This document shows, one piece after another, positions 16,164 to 26,600 of a stretch of 38,101 nucleotides of DNA. The DNA is from Methanobacteriota archaeon (GTDB taxonomy: Archaea; Halobacteriota; Methanomicrobia; Methanomicrobiales; Methanoculleaceae): assembly GCA_023457135.1 (NCBI GenBank), contig JAEWMO010000160.1, positions 1 through 38,101 on the forward strand, given 5' to 3'. Under the pieces are notes generated by a model. The model saw nothing but the letters and a program-made list of their open reading frames with translations. It did not search any database and was not told the DNA's origin. Position 1 is the stretch's first letter; every line of letters starts with the position of its first letter. The position numbers and the translations under genes were made by a program.

Positions 16164-16404
16164 TCATATCAGTGATCGCTTCAATGAAGTCCTTAAAAAT
16201 CTTTGTGGTTTTGGCTCAGCAGAAGTGCTGTGTACAACCCTCCAGACATTATCCCAGTGCCAGGAAGGTCGGGATACGAACACCAACGAAGAGTGACAAC
16301 AGAACCACAGATTTAAGTGAATAGTTTCATTCCAAGTTGCATCAAGCATCAAACCAAAACCAACACCCATATCTCCCCGGCCCCCGATCTCTCCTGCAAC
16401 AATA

Positions 16405-16638
16405 ATGGACCTCGCCCAGTACCGCCGGATCAACAACATCATCGAACGCGACAGCGCCGACGCGACCTACAAGTACGCCCTCCTCCGGGGCGTCATCGAG
16501 ATCTGCCAGCAGTCCTCGCTTCTAGCCATCCGCCAGCAATACATCCATCTGGGAACTCCGCGATGGTCCTACAACAAGTTAAAGCTAATCGTCTCAACTG
16601 CAAAAGGGAACATTTTTAGGGTCCCATATGGAGTATAA
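16405..16638 (+). pseudogene. N-terminal gene remnant related to the 1596-residue protein
   Basis: A 77-codon frame starts MDLAQYRRINNIIERDS and continues ATYKYALLRGVIEICQQ. This aligns with the first 36 residues of the 1596-residue protein (MDLKYLQEIQAII, STYKLALLRAIIEIAQE), with about half the positions identical. After that the similarity stops and the sequence looks like out-of-frame coding, ending at 16638. The DNA of the first 110 bases is far richer in third-position C/G than the flanking genes. I read it as the surviving 5' end of a paralogous gene whose body was deleted. It could instead be a short functional peptide in front of the next gene, 26 bases downstream. Confidence 0.6.
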
Positions 16639-16664
16639 ACTTACTAAAAAGCCAGGAAGATTGC

Positions 16665-18659
16665 ATGCTCGAAACATGTCAGGATATGTTAGAATGCGAG
16701 TCCACGTTGCAGCAACATCTTCCATCGGTAAGATTGTTAGGGCAGCTTCCTCTTACCGACAGCGACCTTGAGCGAGTGTTCGAATATATTCGGCAGAATC
16801 TTGAAGGGAAGGTTAATGCAAATCTACCCGACGCAATTAAAGATATGCCGACGATCCTCGCCTGTTACCTCGTGTGGAAGGGGATTCAGGACTATGATGA
16901 GGGAACGTACTGGATCTCGTTAAGCAGCGAGATCGGGCGCCTGGATACAAACCAGCAGATCAAACTCGGAAGATTCTTCCGGGAATTCATCGGAGCGCAT
17001 GACCTCCTTTCTGTTGAAATTCCTGGCTCACTAAAAAACATCACCCCAATTCTGCTGCACGGCATCATTCCCAGGGCACAGGTAGCCCAATTCTTCGATC
17101 AGGTCGTATACCCGCTCGTCCGCAAGGAACTCGTGAATCCGAGGAGCAAATATGAACTTGCATTCTGGCTTGAGAATAGGGTGATAGCAGCAAAGAGGGC
17201 AGAACAGTTGGAAGCCCTTCAGAAGAAACTCAAACGGCTGGAAGAAGCGGAGAAACCTATGGGCGGGTTGAACCTCTCTCAGCTCGATCATAAAATTCAG
17301 CAGATTGAAGAGCAAATCGCCCAGGAAGAGGCAAACCTCGCAAATTTACAAACTGAACTCAATACAATACACTACAACCCCACCGCCCTCACAGGCATTG
17401 AGGAAGACCTCAAGACCGTCCAGCGGTTGGAAGGAGAATACGAACAGGGTCTCAGGGAACTTGCAGAACAAAAGCATGCTCTTGACAAGAAGCAGAGTGG
17501 ATTTCAGCAATACAGCTCGTTAGGGATTGATGATCCGCTCACAGTGAATGGCCTTGATGCATTCCGGCATGCGGCGTACACCGCAATCATCGAGACTATG
17601 ACGGTAGCGCTCGATAACCCGGAAGAGTCCCGCCACTCTGGAGCTCTCGTTCTTCTCGCAGCCCTCTGCGATGCGGTAGCCAGAGGAAGTCTCTCACTTC
17701 CCGAAGACCTTGTAAGACAACTTGAAGTCCTCCGCTCCACGTATGAGACCATAGAAGATGAGATAGAATCCCCGGCAACCACAGAAGACGATTTTTGCAG
17801 CGAAGAGAGCACTCCAACTCCTCCAGAGCCTGAGTCGGCGACCGATACCGAATTAGAGACGAAAGAATGCAACGCTGAACCCCTCCCACCTCACAGCGAT
17901 GTGACGGCACCAGCATTCGGTGACGACGTCATGGACCCCGATATCACCTCTGCTCATGTTCAGGCATCCGACGTCATGACGCCGGGTTCCGGGTTAACTC
18001 TTTACCTGAGCCCATCCGCTGAAGACGAAGGTCTCATCCTCATGAGCAGATATGCAGGTCTGCATGATATGTATCTGCTTGAGGATCATCCCGATAACCC
18101 ATGTTCCGATGCAGGGACGCCGAACCAGGAGGACAGGGATCTTACGGCCCCCGAGATGACCACCGCACACCCCACGAATGACCGGATCCCCGAGCCTGAA
18201 GATTCCCCGCTCAGTTACCTGCCGGAGTCCGGGCACTGTACAGATTTAGAAGGGTCCCCCTCTCCTCCAGAAGATGCCCTGCTGGTTCACGAACGTGACA
18301 TCCAGCAGGAAACCTCTACGAAAACTGACACCCCAGCCATCGGATCCAGAGGGAGCGGGCGAGAACAACCAGTTAAACAGGAGGTCACTCATGATCTGCC
18401 TGAAGAACTGGTAATCCAGGCACCCCTTGAACCCAAAGTGCCATCAGTTCCCCTTGAACCGGAATCACCGATGCGGTATGCAGAAGACACACTGCAGTCG
18501 ATGGGCCAGATGGTCGAGAGTACACCCCATACCAGGACGGCGAAGTCCCGGAACCGACAAAATCTGCAGGCAGAATCGCAAACCCCCGGAGCCATCTCAG
18601 CGTTCATCGATGCTATCATCGAGACCCTATCGCAGCTCTTGAGAGGTCTGGGAAGGTAG
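16665..18659 (+). CDS. uncharacterised coiled-coil protein with acidic disordered tail
   Basis: A 664-residue protein of unknown function. Residues 1-165 form a helical globular domain with a YWISLSSEIG / LGRFFREFI pattern and ILLHGIIPRAQVAQFF. Residues about 175-285 are a coiled coil (EALQKKLKRLEEAEK, QIEEQIAQEEANLANLQTEL). Residues about 290-355 are helical. The span from about 365 to 600 is Glu/Asp/Pro/Ser/Thr-rich, probably disordered, and a short basic helix closes the protein (IETLSQLLRGLGR). AGGAAG five bases before ATG 16665 serves as ribosome site. The gene converges on the DEAH helicase gene with only 6 bases between stops. The 1596-residue protein also has a central coiled coil, so these may be two halves of a scaffold used by the helicase; this is inference. 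Confidence 0.7.
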   Translation: MLETCQDMLECESTLQQHLPSVRLLGQLPLTDSDLERVFEYIRQNLEGKVNANLPDAIKDMPTILACYLVWKGIQDYDEGTYWISLSSEIGRLDTNQQIKLGRFFREFIGAHDLLSVEIPGSLKNITPILLHGIIPRAQVAQFFDQVVYPLVRKELVNPRSKYELAFWLENRVIAAKRAEQLEALQKKLKRLEEAEKPMGGLNLSQLDHKIQQIEEQIAQEEANLANLQTELNTIHYNPTALTGIEEDLKTVQRLEGEYEQGLRELAEQKHALDKKQSGFQQYSSLGIDDPLTVNGLDAFRHAAYTAIIETMTVALDNPEESRHSGALVLLAALCDAVARGSLSLPEDLVRQLEVLRSTYETIEDEIESPATTEDDFCSEESTPTPPEPESATDTELETKECNAEPLPPHSDVTAPAFGDDVMDPDITSAHVQASDVMTPGSGLTLYLSPSAEDEGLILMSRYAGLHDMYLLEDHPDNPCSDAGTPNQEDRDLTAPEMTTAHPTNDRIPEPEDSPLSYLPESGHCTDLEGSPSPPEDALLVHERDIQQETSTKTDTPAIGSRGSGREQPVKQEVTHDLPEELVIQAPLEPKVPSVPLEPESPMRYAEDTLQSMGQMVESTPHTRTAKSRNRQNLQAESQTPGAISAFIDAIIETLSQLLRGLGR

Positions 18660-18665
18660 AGGACC

Positions 18666-21600
18666 TCAGGCATCGAGCCCGATTTCCTCGAAGAAGTCGA
18701 TCACGACCCGGCGATCGAGATTCTCGTGACAGAACTGGTTCTGGTAGTTCCGCAGGCATCCATAGCAGCTTGCGTGTCCCTGCGCCGCACCACAGGTGCA
18801 TGCTTTCACTTTCTGGTATGCGGCATTCAGGATCAATCGGAGGGTTCCTTCATTTTCGACTGCCCGCCTCACATGCCCCGCTCCTCCGGGAACATTGTCG
18901 AAGAGGACGAGTGCCGGCTCGTTGAGCTTATCTCTGCCGGGATAGAGAACCCCGTCAAGATCGTCACGGTTGACTCCGAGTGAGGTGCTTAACCCATCGA
19001 GGAGCGCATAGAGGAGGGAAAGCCAGAAGTTCTGATCCGTATTGGAGTAACCCACGAACTCAAGTTTGAGTATGTCTGTCAGGTACTCGTGACCGAGATC
19101 GTATGATCGGAACGAGCCATTGCAATTCCTCCCAAAGGCATTTTGATGACTGTTCGGGATCCTCTCAAACCCGGGAATCGCGTAACCACACCACTCACAT
19201 ACAAGGAAATGTTGCGCATTTCCGTTATTGACAATTGCCAGTCTGCCGTGCGAAGCGGATTCCGCTTTCAGTGTCACCCCACCTGGCAGAGGCACCTCAA
19301 GACCTTTTTCTGCAAAACAGTCGCCCGAGAAATATGCACGTGTTGAATACGTTTTCCGGGGGCGTTTGTCGGAGACACGCTTTGGCTCGGATTTACCGGT
19401 CATGAACCCAAACTCGGGAATAATGAAGGTGCCGCGATGTCTACTACCGCGTAAATCACCCATACATGCCTCACAGGTCACGAATTCTTTCCCTAACTCG
19501 GAGAGTGCGCAGTGATATCGGTGGCACGTATCGCAGATCACGTAGTCGTAAGTAAGCCAGCGGCGCTGTGGATTACGTTTGATATATTGGCTCTCCCAGA
19601 TGCTTCCTGCGGCTACAACCTGACTGCCGGGGGCATACTCGGAGAGGGCGATCTTGAGGTCACGCTGGAGGTCCAGACTGCGAGCCTCATCTGAGGCATG
19701 CAGCACCTGCAGTTCAACAACATCCACCGGGAAACCGTATTTCGGGATGATGTTATGGGTTGAGAGGAAGTCGATGATCGGCCTCGCCCTGATGGTCCTG
19801 ATGAGATATCCAATGGCATCCACCCTCTGACCTTTAGCATAAAGTTCGTTAGAGATCTCTTTTAACCCCCTTACGTCTTCCCGGACAGTGGATGCAGCCT
19901 TCGTCATGAGACCTTTATCCGGATGATCATCACCTTCGTAATAGAGGTCCTCAATAAACCCCCACCCACCAATGTCAATCTTTGTATGCAACCCGGCAGG
20001 CGTGATACGCTGAAGAGATTCTCCAAGATCCGCCGGATGTTCCCGAAGGTATGCGTGAAGAACAGCCGGTACATCCAGATCCTCGTTAAAGAAGAAGCCT
20101 CCCACATCCCTGAATGTATCCGGGTACTTCCGCCAGAATGCGGCGATCGCGGTGGCAAAGAGATGCCGCTTGACGATCTTCTCGTTCCGGATCTCAAAGA
20201 ACGGGGGCCGGATAATACCCCTGACGAAAGGCATGGGATCTTTGAAGTAAGAGAGGTCATGAGAGCGGCGCTGGCAGAACGTCGTCACAAAGGCAGTGGA
20301 ATCTGTCCGCCTTCCGGCCCGGCCTGCCCGCTGAATGTAATTTGCAGCCGTCGGAGGCATGTTCCGCATGAACACCGCCTCAAGCTCGCCGACATCCACT
20401 CCGAGCTCGAATGTCGTCGAACAGCTGAGTACATTGACCTTTCCGTCCAGGAAAGCCTGCTGTAACTCGGTTGCGGCCTCATTACTCAACTGGGCAGTAT
20501 GTTCTTTGGCCTGCATCGGAACCGGCTCGGTCTCGGTATAGAGGATGCGATAGTGATTCTCGCCTCTCAATTCACCCGGATCGACCGGATGAAGCGTCCC
20601 CTCGCACCGGTATGTAGGACAGACCCCGCGAATATTGTAGAGCGTAAGCGTCTGACAGCGGTCGCAGAGGTACCACTGCGTACCCGGATCTATGAGCGGC
20701 GACGTGATCTCCCACCGCTTCAGATCCATCAGGGTACCAACACCCTCTTTTCTGAGGTGTTCCTGAACAAAATATCCGCTGAAGATAGAATCTCCACCAG
20801 GAGCTAAAAACTGCCAGATCCCTTTCAGTGTTGCGCGGCAGTCCTCATCAGAAACGCTGCTTGCACCCTTCCTTGCAACACGGGTGAGATAATCCAGCCG
20901 GGTATTGGAGTAACCTGTTTTAGGAAGCCAGCTGAGAATATGATCCCGTTGAGAGGAGTCCGATTCCCGGAAGTAGAACTGGAAGTTCCGTGGCTGAAAG
21001 AAATCATCTTCCGGGCTGATACCGTCAGGGAAACGAAGGGCGCCACTCTTTCTGAAAGAGTCAAGCAACACCTGGAAGAGGATCCATGTTTCTTCTTCGG
21101 ACAGACACCAGGGTTCGCCGAGAAGCGGTGCCGGAGGCGCCCAGCCATCGGGCATTATAGGACGGAATCCGCACAGTCCCAACTCTTCAAGGCTCCCCTG
21201 TATGCTGCCGGAGGTGAACTCATACATCAACCACTGCAGGATCTCGCGGCTTCTCTTTTCAGGCGTGTATCCAGGGAGGAGATCAATATTCCGGACCTTC
21301 TCCAGAAGCGGCTGCGCACAATCGATAATGCGCCAATGGTTCTTGAGAATCCGGTCTGCGTTCTCCCTGATGACCTGGACGATAAGAGAACGCCGGGCAA
21401 TCTTATCGTACGTCTGGCTCAGGTACGGAGCGAAGTAGGCAGCGTCCTGGCGGCTGTCGGAGAAGACCAGCAGGTTGCGCTTACCCCTGCGCCCGGCAAC
21501 CGGAGATGCCTTTACCGGCGCCCACGGATTAACGGGTTGGTTCTCGATATCAATCTGATCCCTCTCTGGCATATCGGGAAGTTCCTGGTAGATCGCTGTT

Positions 21601-23504
21601 GCAAGGACAGACGGTATCGCGTCCCTCCCCATAACAAATCGCGACACAACCGGCCTCCCGGGGCTGAGATGGGTGCAGACAGGGCATTTATGCAACGTAG
21701 CCCCAGGGTAAGCGATACGAATTAAGGGGATCTGGTAATCATTTCCACACGAGCACACGGGCTTCACACGCGTGGCTTTGTCGATGGATCCACACCGGCC
21801 GCAGAGGATATACTCCTCACCTTTGATACCGGCACGCGTACCGATCTCGACCTCATCATCCTCGTTATCGCTCTCCGGGAAGACCGATGATGCAAGCAGG
21901 AAGTGCTGGTCCGGCGTCTCGTCTTCGTAGTATGGGAGCACATTCTGCCTGAGGAACGCCTGACCTCCCGCACGCTCGATCTTTCCAAGAAGATACGGAG
22001 CGCCGCAGTAACGGCAGGTGCCGAGTTCAAAGATGGGATACTCATGGCCCGCCACGTTCACACTCTTCGCCGGTTCGAGGTAGAGTCTTTTATCGGGGAA
22101 GAACCGGAGGTACGCCCCCTCTACCGCCCGGACGAAGAGATGGTAGCGTGCAGAGAGCAGGGAGGTTTCTGAGGGGTGGGGATGCACCATGCCGGCAATC
22201 TCAACGAGGGCAACGATTGCCTCCGTATCCGCCCGATGCCCATCACATAAGAACCGGCAGACTTTGTCGAACCCGTCAGGACCTTCAGCAAGGTGACGCC
22301 TCAACCACAGGAGGCGTTCATCCCCTTCCAGCACATGGAAGAGAAACGCATGTGCGTCGTCACCAGCCCGTCTACGTGCCTCATCGAGAATCTCCTGCGG
22401 CACCGCATGGCGCAGACCGGACTCATAGAGTGCCTGGACACCCCGCCCACTGGCAGCAAGGGTGTCCCGCCAGGACCGGTATACACCCGGATCCGGTGAA
22501 CCCCATCCGTGCACATCCGGGATCTCCTCCCGCTCGGCGCTAATGACATCCTCCGTCCTGAACACTTCACTGCATAATTGAGCGGCATAATGTGCCACCG
22601 TCGGATAATCCTCTTCGCCGCCGCCAAGAGTGGCGCTTGTAGCGATGCACTGTAACCGACCGGGCTCACTTCGAACAACCCGATCTTTCAGCCGCCGGAG
22701 AAGCATTGCCATCTCAATGCCCTTGGCTCCGGTGTAGGTATGCGCTTCGTCAAGAACGATGAACCTCCAATTTTTTGAGAATTCACCATCGAAGAACACA
22801 TTGTCACCGGGACGCAGGAGAAGGTACTCGAGCATCGCATAATTGGTTAAGAGGATGTGCGGTGGGGTCTCGCGCATCTTCGCCCGGGATATATGCTCGT
22901 TGGGGAGCGGATCACTTCCATGAATCTTTTTGTATTTTTCCGCTGCCTCCAACTGCTTTTCGCGGGTCTCTCCAGTATATCGGCCGAACGTGATCTCCGG
23001 GCATGAACTCAAAAGCCTCCTCAGGCGTTTGAGTTGATCGTTAACGAGCGCATTCATGGGATAGAGGAGGAGAGCCCGAACACCGGGATTGAGCAGGCCC
23101 AACTCCTGCTGCCGAAAGAGCGCATTGAGGATAGTTACGATGAAGATCTCCGTCTTACCGCTCCCGGTGCCAGTTGCGACAACGAGGTTGCGTTCCTCTC
23201 CTACAGCCCTGCGGATGGCCCGTTCCTGGTGCAGATAGAGCGGCCGGTCAAGAGGAAGCAGATTCTGGTTAAGAGACTCGAACCGCGGTGAGAGGATGCC
23301 TTCATCGATGAGCTGGCGGATTGTACACCCTTTTTTAAAGGGGGGAGTCGCCTCAAGAATAGGTCCTTTGACAAATTCATGTTCTTCAATAGTAGCCTTG
23401 AATAGAGCAGCGAGATCAGGCTCGTTTATCTGGAACGTCGTCTGGAGATACCGCATGTAACGCTGAGAAATCGACTGCGTTGTCTTAAGAGGGTTCAGTG
23501 ACAT
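18666..23504 (-). CDS. large DEAH-box helicase with C-terminal DUF1998 zinc module (MrfA/DruE/DrmA-like)
   Basis: A 1612-residue superfamily 2 helicase. LYLHQERAIR (Q motif) and ATGTGSGKTEIF (motif I, about 108-118) are followed by LLYPMNALVNDQ (Ia), VLDEAHTYTGAKG (II, about 249) and TSATLGG (III). The second RecA domain has TTFELGVDVGELEAVF (V) and YIQRAGRAGRR (VI, about 1056). A long insert between the RecA domains carries CxxC zinc knuckles (CRYCG, CGRCG, CPVC, CDRC). The C-terminus is a DUF1998/MZB module with LFDNVPGGAGH and a four-Cys set (CTCGAAQGHASCYGCLRN plus a further Cys). This architecture is shared by MrfA repair helicases and by the core helicases of Druantia and DISARM. Size, zinc insert and giant same-strand neighbour favour the defence type, but the partner set is not one I can name. 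Translocation on DNA is expected. It lies 153 bases downstream of the 1596-residue gene. Confidence 0.9.
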   Translation of the reverse strand: MSLNPLKTTQSISQRYMRYLQTTFQINEPDLAALFKATIEEHEFVKGPILEATPPFKKGCTIRQLIDEGILSPRFESLNQNLLPLDRPLYLHQERAIRRAVGEERNLVVATGTGSGKTEIFIVTILNALFRQQELGLLNPGVRALLLYPMNALVNDQLKRLRRLLSSCPEITFGRYTGETREKQLEAAEKYKKIHGSDPLPNEHISRAKMRETPPHILLTNYAMLEYLLLRPGDNVFFDGEFSKNWRFIVLDEAHTYTGAKGIEMAMLLRRLKDRVVRSEPGRLQCIATSATLGGGEEDYPTVAHYAAQLCSEVFRTEDVISAEREEIPDVHGWGSPDPGVYRSWRDTLAASGRGVQALYESGLRHAVPQEILDEARRRAGDDAHAFLFHVLEGDERLLWLRRHLAEGPDGFDKVCRFLCDGHRADTEAIVALVEIAGMVHPHPSETSLLSARYHLFVRAVEGAYLRFFPDKRLYLEPAKSVNVAGHEYPIFELGTCRYCGAPYLLGKIERAGGQAFLRQNVLPYYEDETPDQHFLLASSVFPESDNEDDEVEIGTRAGIKGEEYILCGRCGSIDKATRVKPVCSCGNDYQIPLIRIAYPGATLHKCPVCTHLSPGRPVVSRFVMGRDAIPSVLATAIYQELPDMPERDQIDIENQPVNPWAPVKASPVAGRRGKRNLLVFSDSRQDAAYFAPYLSQTYDKIARRSLIVQVIRENADRILKNHWRIIDCAQPLLEKVRNIDLLPGYTPEKRSREILQWLMYEFTSGSIQGSLEELGLCGFRPIMPDGWAPPAPLLGEPWCLSEEETWILFQVLLDSFRKSGALRFPDGISPEDDFFQPRNFQFYFRESDSSQRDHILSWLPKTGYSNTRLDYLTRVARKGASSVSDEDCRATLKGIWQFLAPGGDSIFSGYFVQEHLRKEGVGTLMDLKRWEITSPLIDPGTQWYLCDRCQTLTLYNIRGVCPTYRCEGTLHPVDPGELRGENHYRILYTETEPVPMQAKEHTAQLSNEAATELQQAFLDGKVNVLSCSTTFELGVDVGELEAVFMRNMPPTAANYIQRAGRAGRRTDSTAFVTTFCQRRSHDLSYFKDPMPFVRGIIRPPFFEIRNEKIVKRHLFATAIAAFWRKYPDTFRDVGGFFFNEDLDVPAVLHAYLREHPADLGESLQRITPAGLHTKIDIGGWGFIEDLYYEGDDHPDKGLMTKAASTVREDVRGLKEISNELYAKGQRVDAIGYLIRTIRARPIIDFLSTHNIIPKYGFPVDVVELQVLHASDEARSLDLQRDLKIALSEYAPGSQVVAAGSIWESQYIKRNPQRRWLTYDYVICDTCHRYHCALSELGKEFVTCEACMGDLRGSRHRGTFIIPEFGFMTGKSEPKRVSDKRPRKTYSTRAYFSGDCFAEKGLEVPLPGGVTLKAESASHGRLAIVNNGNAQHFLVCEWCGYAIPGFERIPNSHQNAFGRNCNGSFRSYDLGHEYLTDILKLEFVGYSNTDQNFWLSLLYALLDGLSTSLGVNRDDLDGVLYPGRDKLNEPALVLFDNVPGGAGHVRRAVENEGTLRLILNAAYQKVKACTCGAAQGHASCYGCLRNYQNQFCHENLDRRVVIDFFEEIGLDA

Positions 23505-23657
23505 AATATAGCCCGGTTATTGGTAAGATCCCCTTTTACGCATTCTTTTATCAGGCTTGCTTTTTTCATCGGCTCTGCCTCTTCCAGGACCCTGCAAAAG
23601 CAAATGACCGGTCCCTATGACATAAGATGAGGGACGCTCTTCACTGATCCTGAAAAA
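23505..23657 (-). other. intergenic spacer between the two giant genes
   Basis: This 153-base spacer separates the stop of the 1596-residue gene from the helicase start. On the minus strand it has a pyrimidine-poor stretch with TGATAAAAG about 50 bases before the helicase ATG, a possible weak promoter, and no clear Shine-Dalgarno site. The two genes may form one transcript with an internal start. I see no repeat or RNA gene in it. Confidence 0.3.
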
Positions 23658-26600
23658 TTAAGCATTCAGTTGCTTCAGGGCATCTTTAATCGTCATCCAT
23701 ACGTACGTCGTTGGACTCAGTTTCCTTGCCGGATCATACCACCGAACCAGCGCCTCTTCAAGTGGGCCAATCACGCTAGTATCGCCAATAGCACCGAGAG
23801 CTTTGGCTGCTCCCCATACAACCAAGTCGTTTTTATTCTTCAACGCCTGAGTTAGGAGGTCAACGGCATGACGATCGTTTATTTTTGATAAAGCGCCAAT
23901 TATAGAACTCCGTATTTCAGTCGGATTTGCACGTTCCGAATGAATGGTTTCAGCATCACGCAGCATGATCAGCAGTGGGTTTACTGCAAACGCCCCAAAT
24001 TTTGGGAGATATCGAGCTGCCGTTTTTCGTTTATCGATGTCCAGTACTAAGTAAGACATAAGTCCTTTCAACAATTGTTTACATGCAAATTCGGCAGTCT
24101 CCCGGACTTCAGCATCCAGATCATCACGCAACTCTATGAGAGCAGGAATGGCCTCCAGACTATTAATTCGTCGAAGGGACTCCGCTGATGCCCTTCTTAT
24201 ATCAGTGGAATCATCCCGGATGGCTTCCATAAGAGCGAGAACAACTTCCCCATCGCTAAAGGTGCTTAGCTGCTTTATAGCAGAAATCCGCCTCTCATGT
24301 GACGATGTTTGCATCTCCTGGATTAGTTCAGCGATTCGTTTCTTCTTCTCCTCAACACTCAATTTACCCTGGATACCAAGAATATTCACAGCGATTTTAC
24401 GAATCGCTTCATTCTCATTCCCACTCCTCGACAGAGCAAACAACTTCTGAGTAATCTCCTCATTTAAATGAAACTTCGCAAGTGCAGCAAGTGCTGTAAT
24501 CCGGAGATCGAGGTCCCGGCCCTCATCAAAAGCGATTGATACAAGCCGTTTAAATGCATCGTGAGAACGGATATATCCTAACGCAGCTGCAGCCTTACGC
24601 TGGACTGCCACAGATTCATCGTCTAATAACTCAATTAACGGTTTAATGGCATCTTTACTATCGGTATTCCCCAGTGAAGTTGCCGCTTCACCCCGGATGT
24701 CGGGATCAGGATCGTTGAGAGAGTTCGACAATGCGCTTAGACATTCTTTCGTGTTCCCGTGACTCAGAACTTTTAAGATTGCAATCCGGAGATCTCTTGC
24801 AGAATCAGGATCATTCAGCACTTCAATGAGCATATGCTCCCTTTCCAGGCTGAAGTTCTTTCCCAGCAACTCAACAGAGGCAAACCTGACCTCCAGAGGC
24901 ATCCTGGGATCCGTTATCACAGCAAAAAGTGCCGTCTGGAGTCGATCATATTGTTCGGGGTAATACTCCAACAGATGATAATTTAGGCGACGTATCGAAT
25001 AATCTTCCTTGAAATCGCTTATCCCCTGGAAACGTCTCTCGAGATCGTCGGATTCAATCTCACAAATTAACCGATCAATTCCGGGATCGACTTCCGGACG
25101 TTCTGGTCTGCCTGATGTATTTCCTCCGGATTCAAAGGTACTCTCACCCAATGCACGATCCTTACTCTGCTCGATACGGATCGGGAAGACGTTAGGTGCC
25201 TTTTCCTCCGGGGGTGACGCTGGCGGACGGCTCCAATCATTGAGAATCCTGTAGAACTGTAGATAATAGATGCCGGGAGACAGCGGCAACTCGTGATTCC
25301 CCTGAATTGTAAATGTCCGTGCCGAAGCCGGGATCTCTCCAACATATACCCGGGATGCACCCCCGGACTCCTTCTTCCTCCAGAGAAGTAAGAAGCGCTT
25401 CTGGGCAGATCCGTACTCCTCCCACTCAATCTTGATTATGCGATTCCCCGACGAATCGATCGACACGTGGGGGGAACTTAAAAGATGGATATACCAGCGC
25501 TGAAGGGAAAATAGAGGAAAGTTTACGTCTCCACCACGTTGATCCCCCATCGTGAACTCAAAGCGCATGAGCTTTGCATCGGTTGTCCTGAACGTATCGT
25601 TGAACCGGGCAAGGGAGAAGTAACCCTGCCCGTTGACGAGACGGCGGGTGACAGTCTGTGCCTGGGGCAGCATTGACACCGTTCCTGTACCACAGAAGGA
25701 TTCAGGTAAGAATACACGAAGACCCGGATCAACACCCAGCGACAGATAGTCACTGTCAGGAATTATCGGAATGGAACGCTTGAGCGGATATATGGTCCCT
25801 GTCGCCTCGTCCTCAAACCGCCAGGCCGCATGAGGCACTGAAATCGAGAGCATTCCCTCAAAGACACTGTCATCTCCAACAGAGTATCGAAGTTTCCCCT
25901 GGATCCTGGGCACCAGATTCGACGTTACTAAGAATCCCGTCCCGATAGTCTCCATCTTCACGGGTCCTTCCGGCTCAAAATGAACCGACTGAGGACAGGT
26001 AACCTCGAGCTGAACCGGCGATTCATCCTCGGCAGGCAAAAAAAACGGCTTTGAGAACCGGTATGAGACGTTGGGAAGAAACACACACTCCAGCCGGATG
26101 TCAGTCCTACACTTTTCATTACGCACACGAATGGTGAAAGCACCTACCCGCTCTTTCCCTAGCAGGCCCGGGTGACTGAGATCCACGGTGCAAACACGCC
26201 TGTCGGGGTCAATCTCTGCTCCCTCCCGCAAGTCTGCAAGTGGATGGAATATCGGCTCTAATGTTGAATCCCGGCCGAGCGGGTGAATGGAGAGAACAGT
26301 CCCGGAGAGAACCTCTTCGCTCTTAAACGAGATCTGGAATTGGAGTGGGGAGTCAAGGACAACATTCCGTCCGTCGATCCGGAGATGCCTATCAAAGCAC
26401 TCTGGATCGATATGGAGATCAATCGGTGTAAATTTCCGATCATCTTCACCAGAAATTGCTTGAAAATCACCTATCGAGAGATCGTTAACCGGATCGACGA
26501 CGTAATACTGGTAGTCATACCAGTCACCGAAAAGGCGACCGGTAAAGAGCACTGCAGTTTCGGGGGTTATGGCCGGTTTACTCCGAGTAAGTAGGATGAA

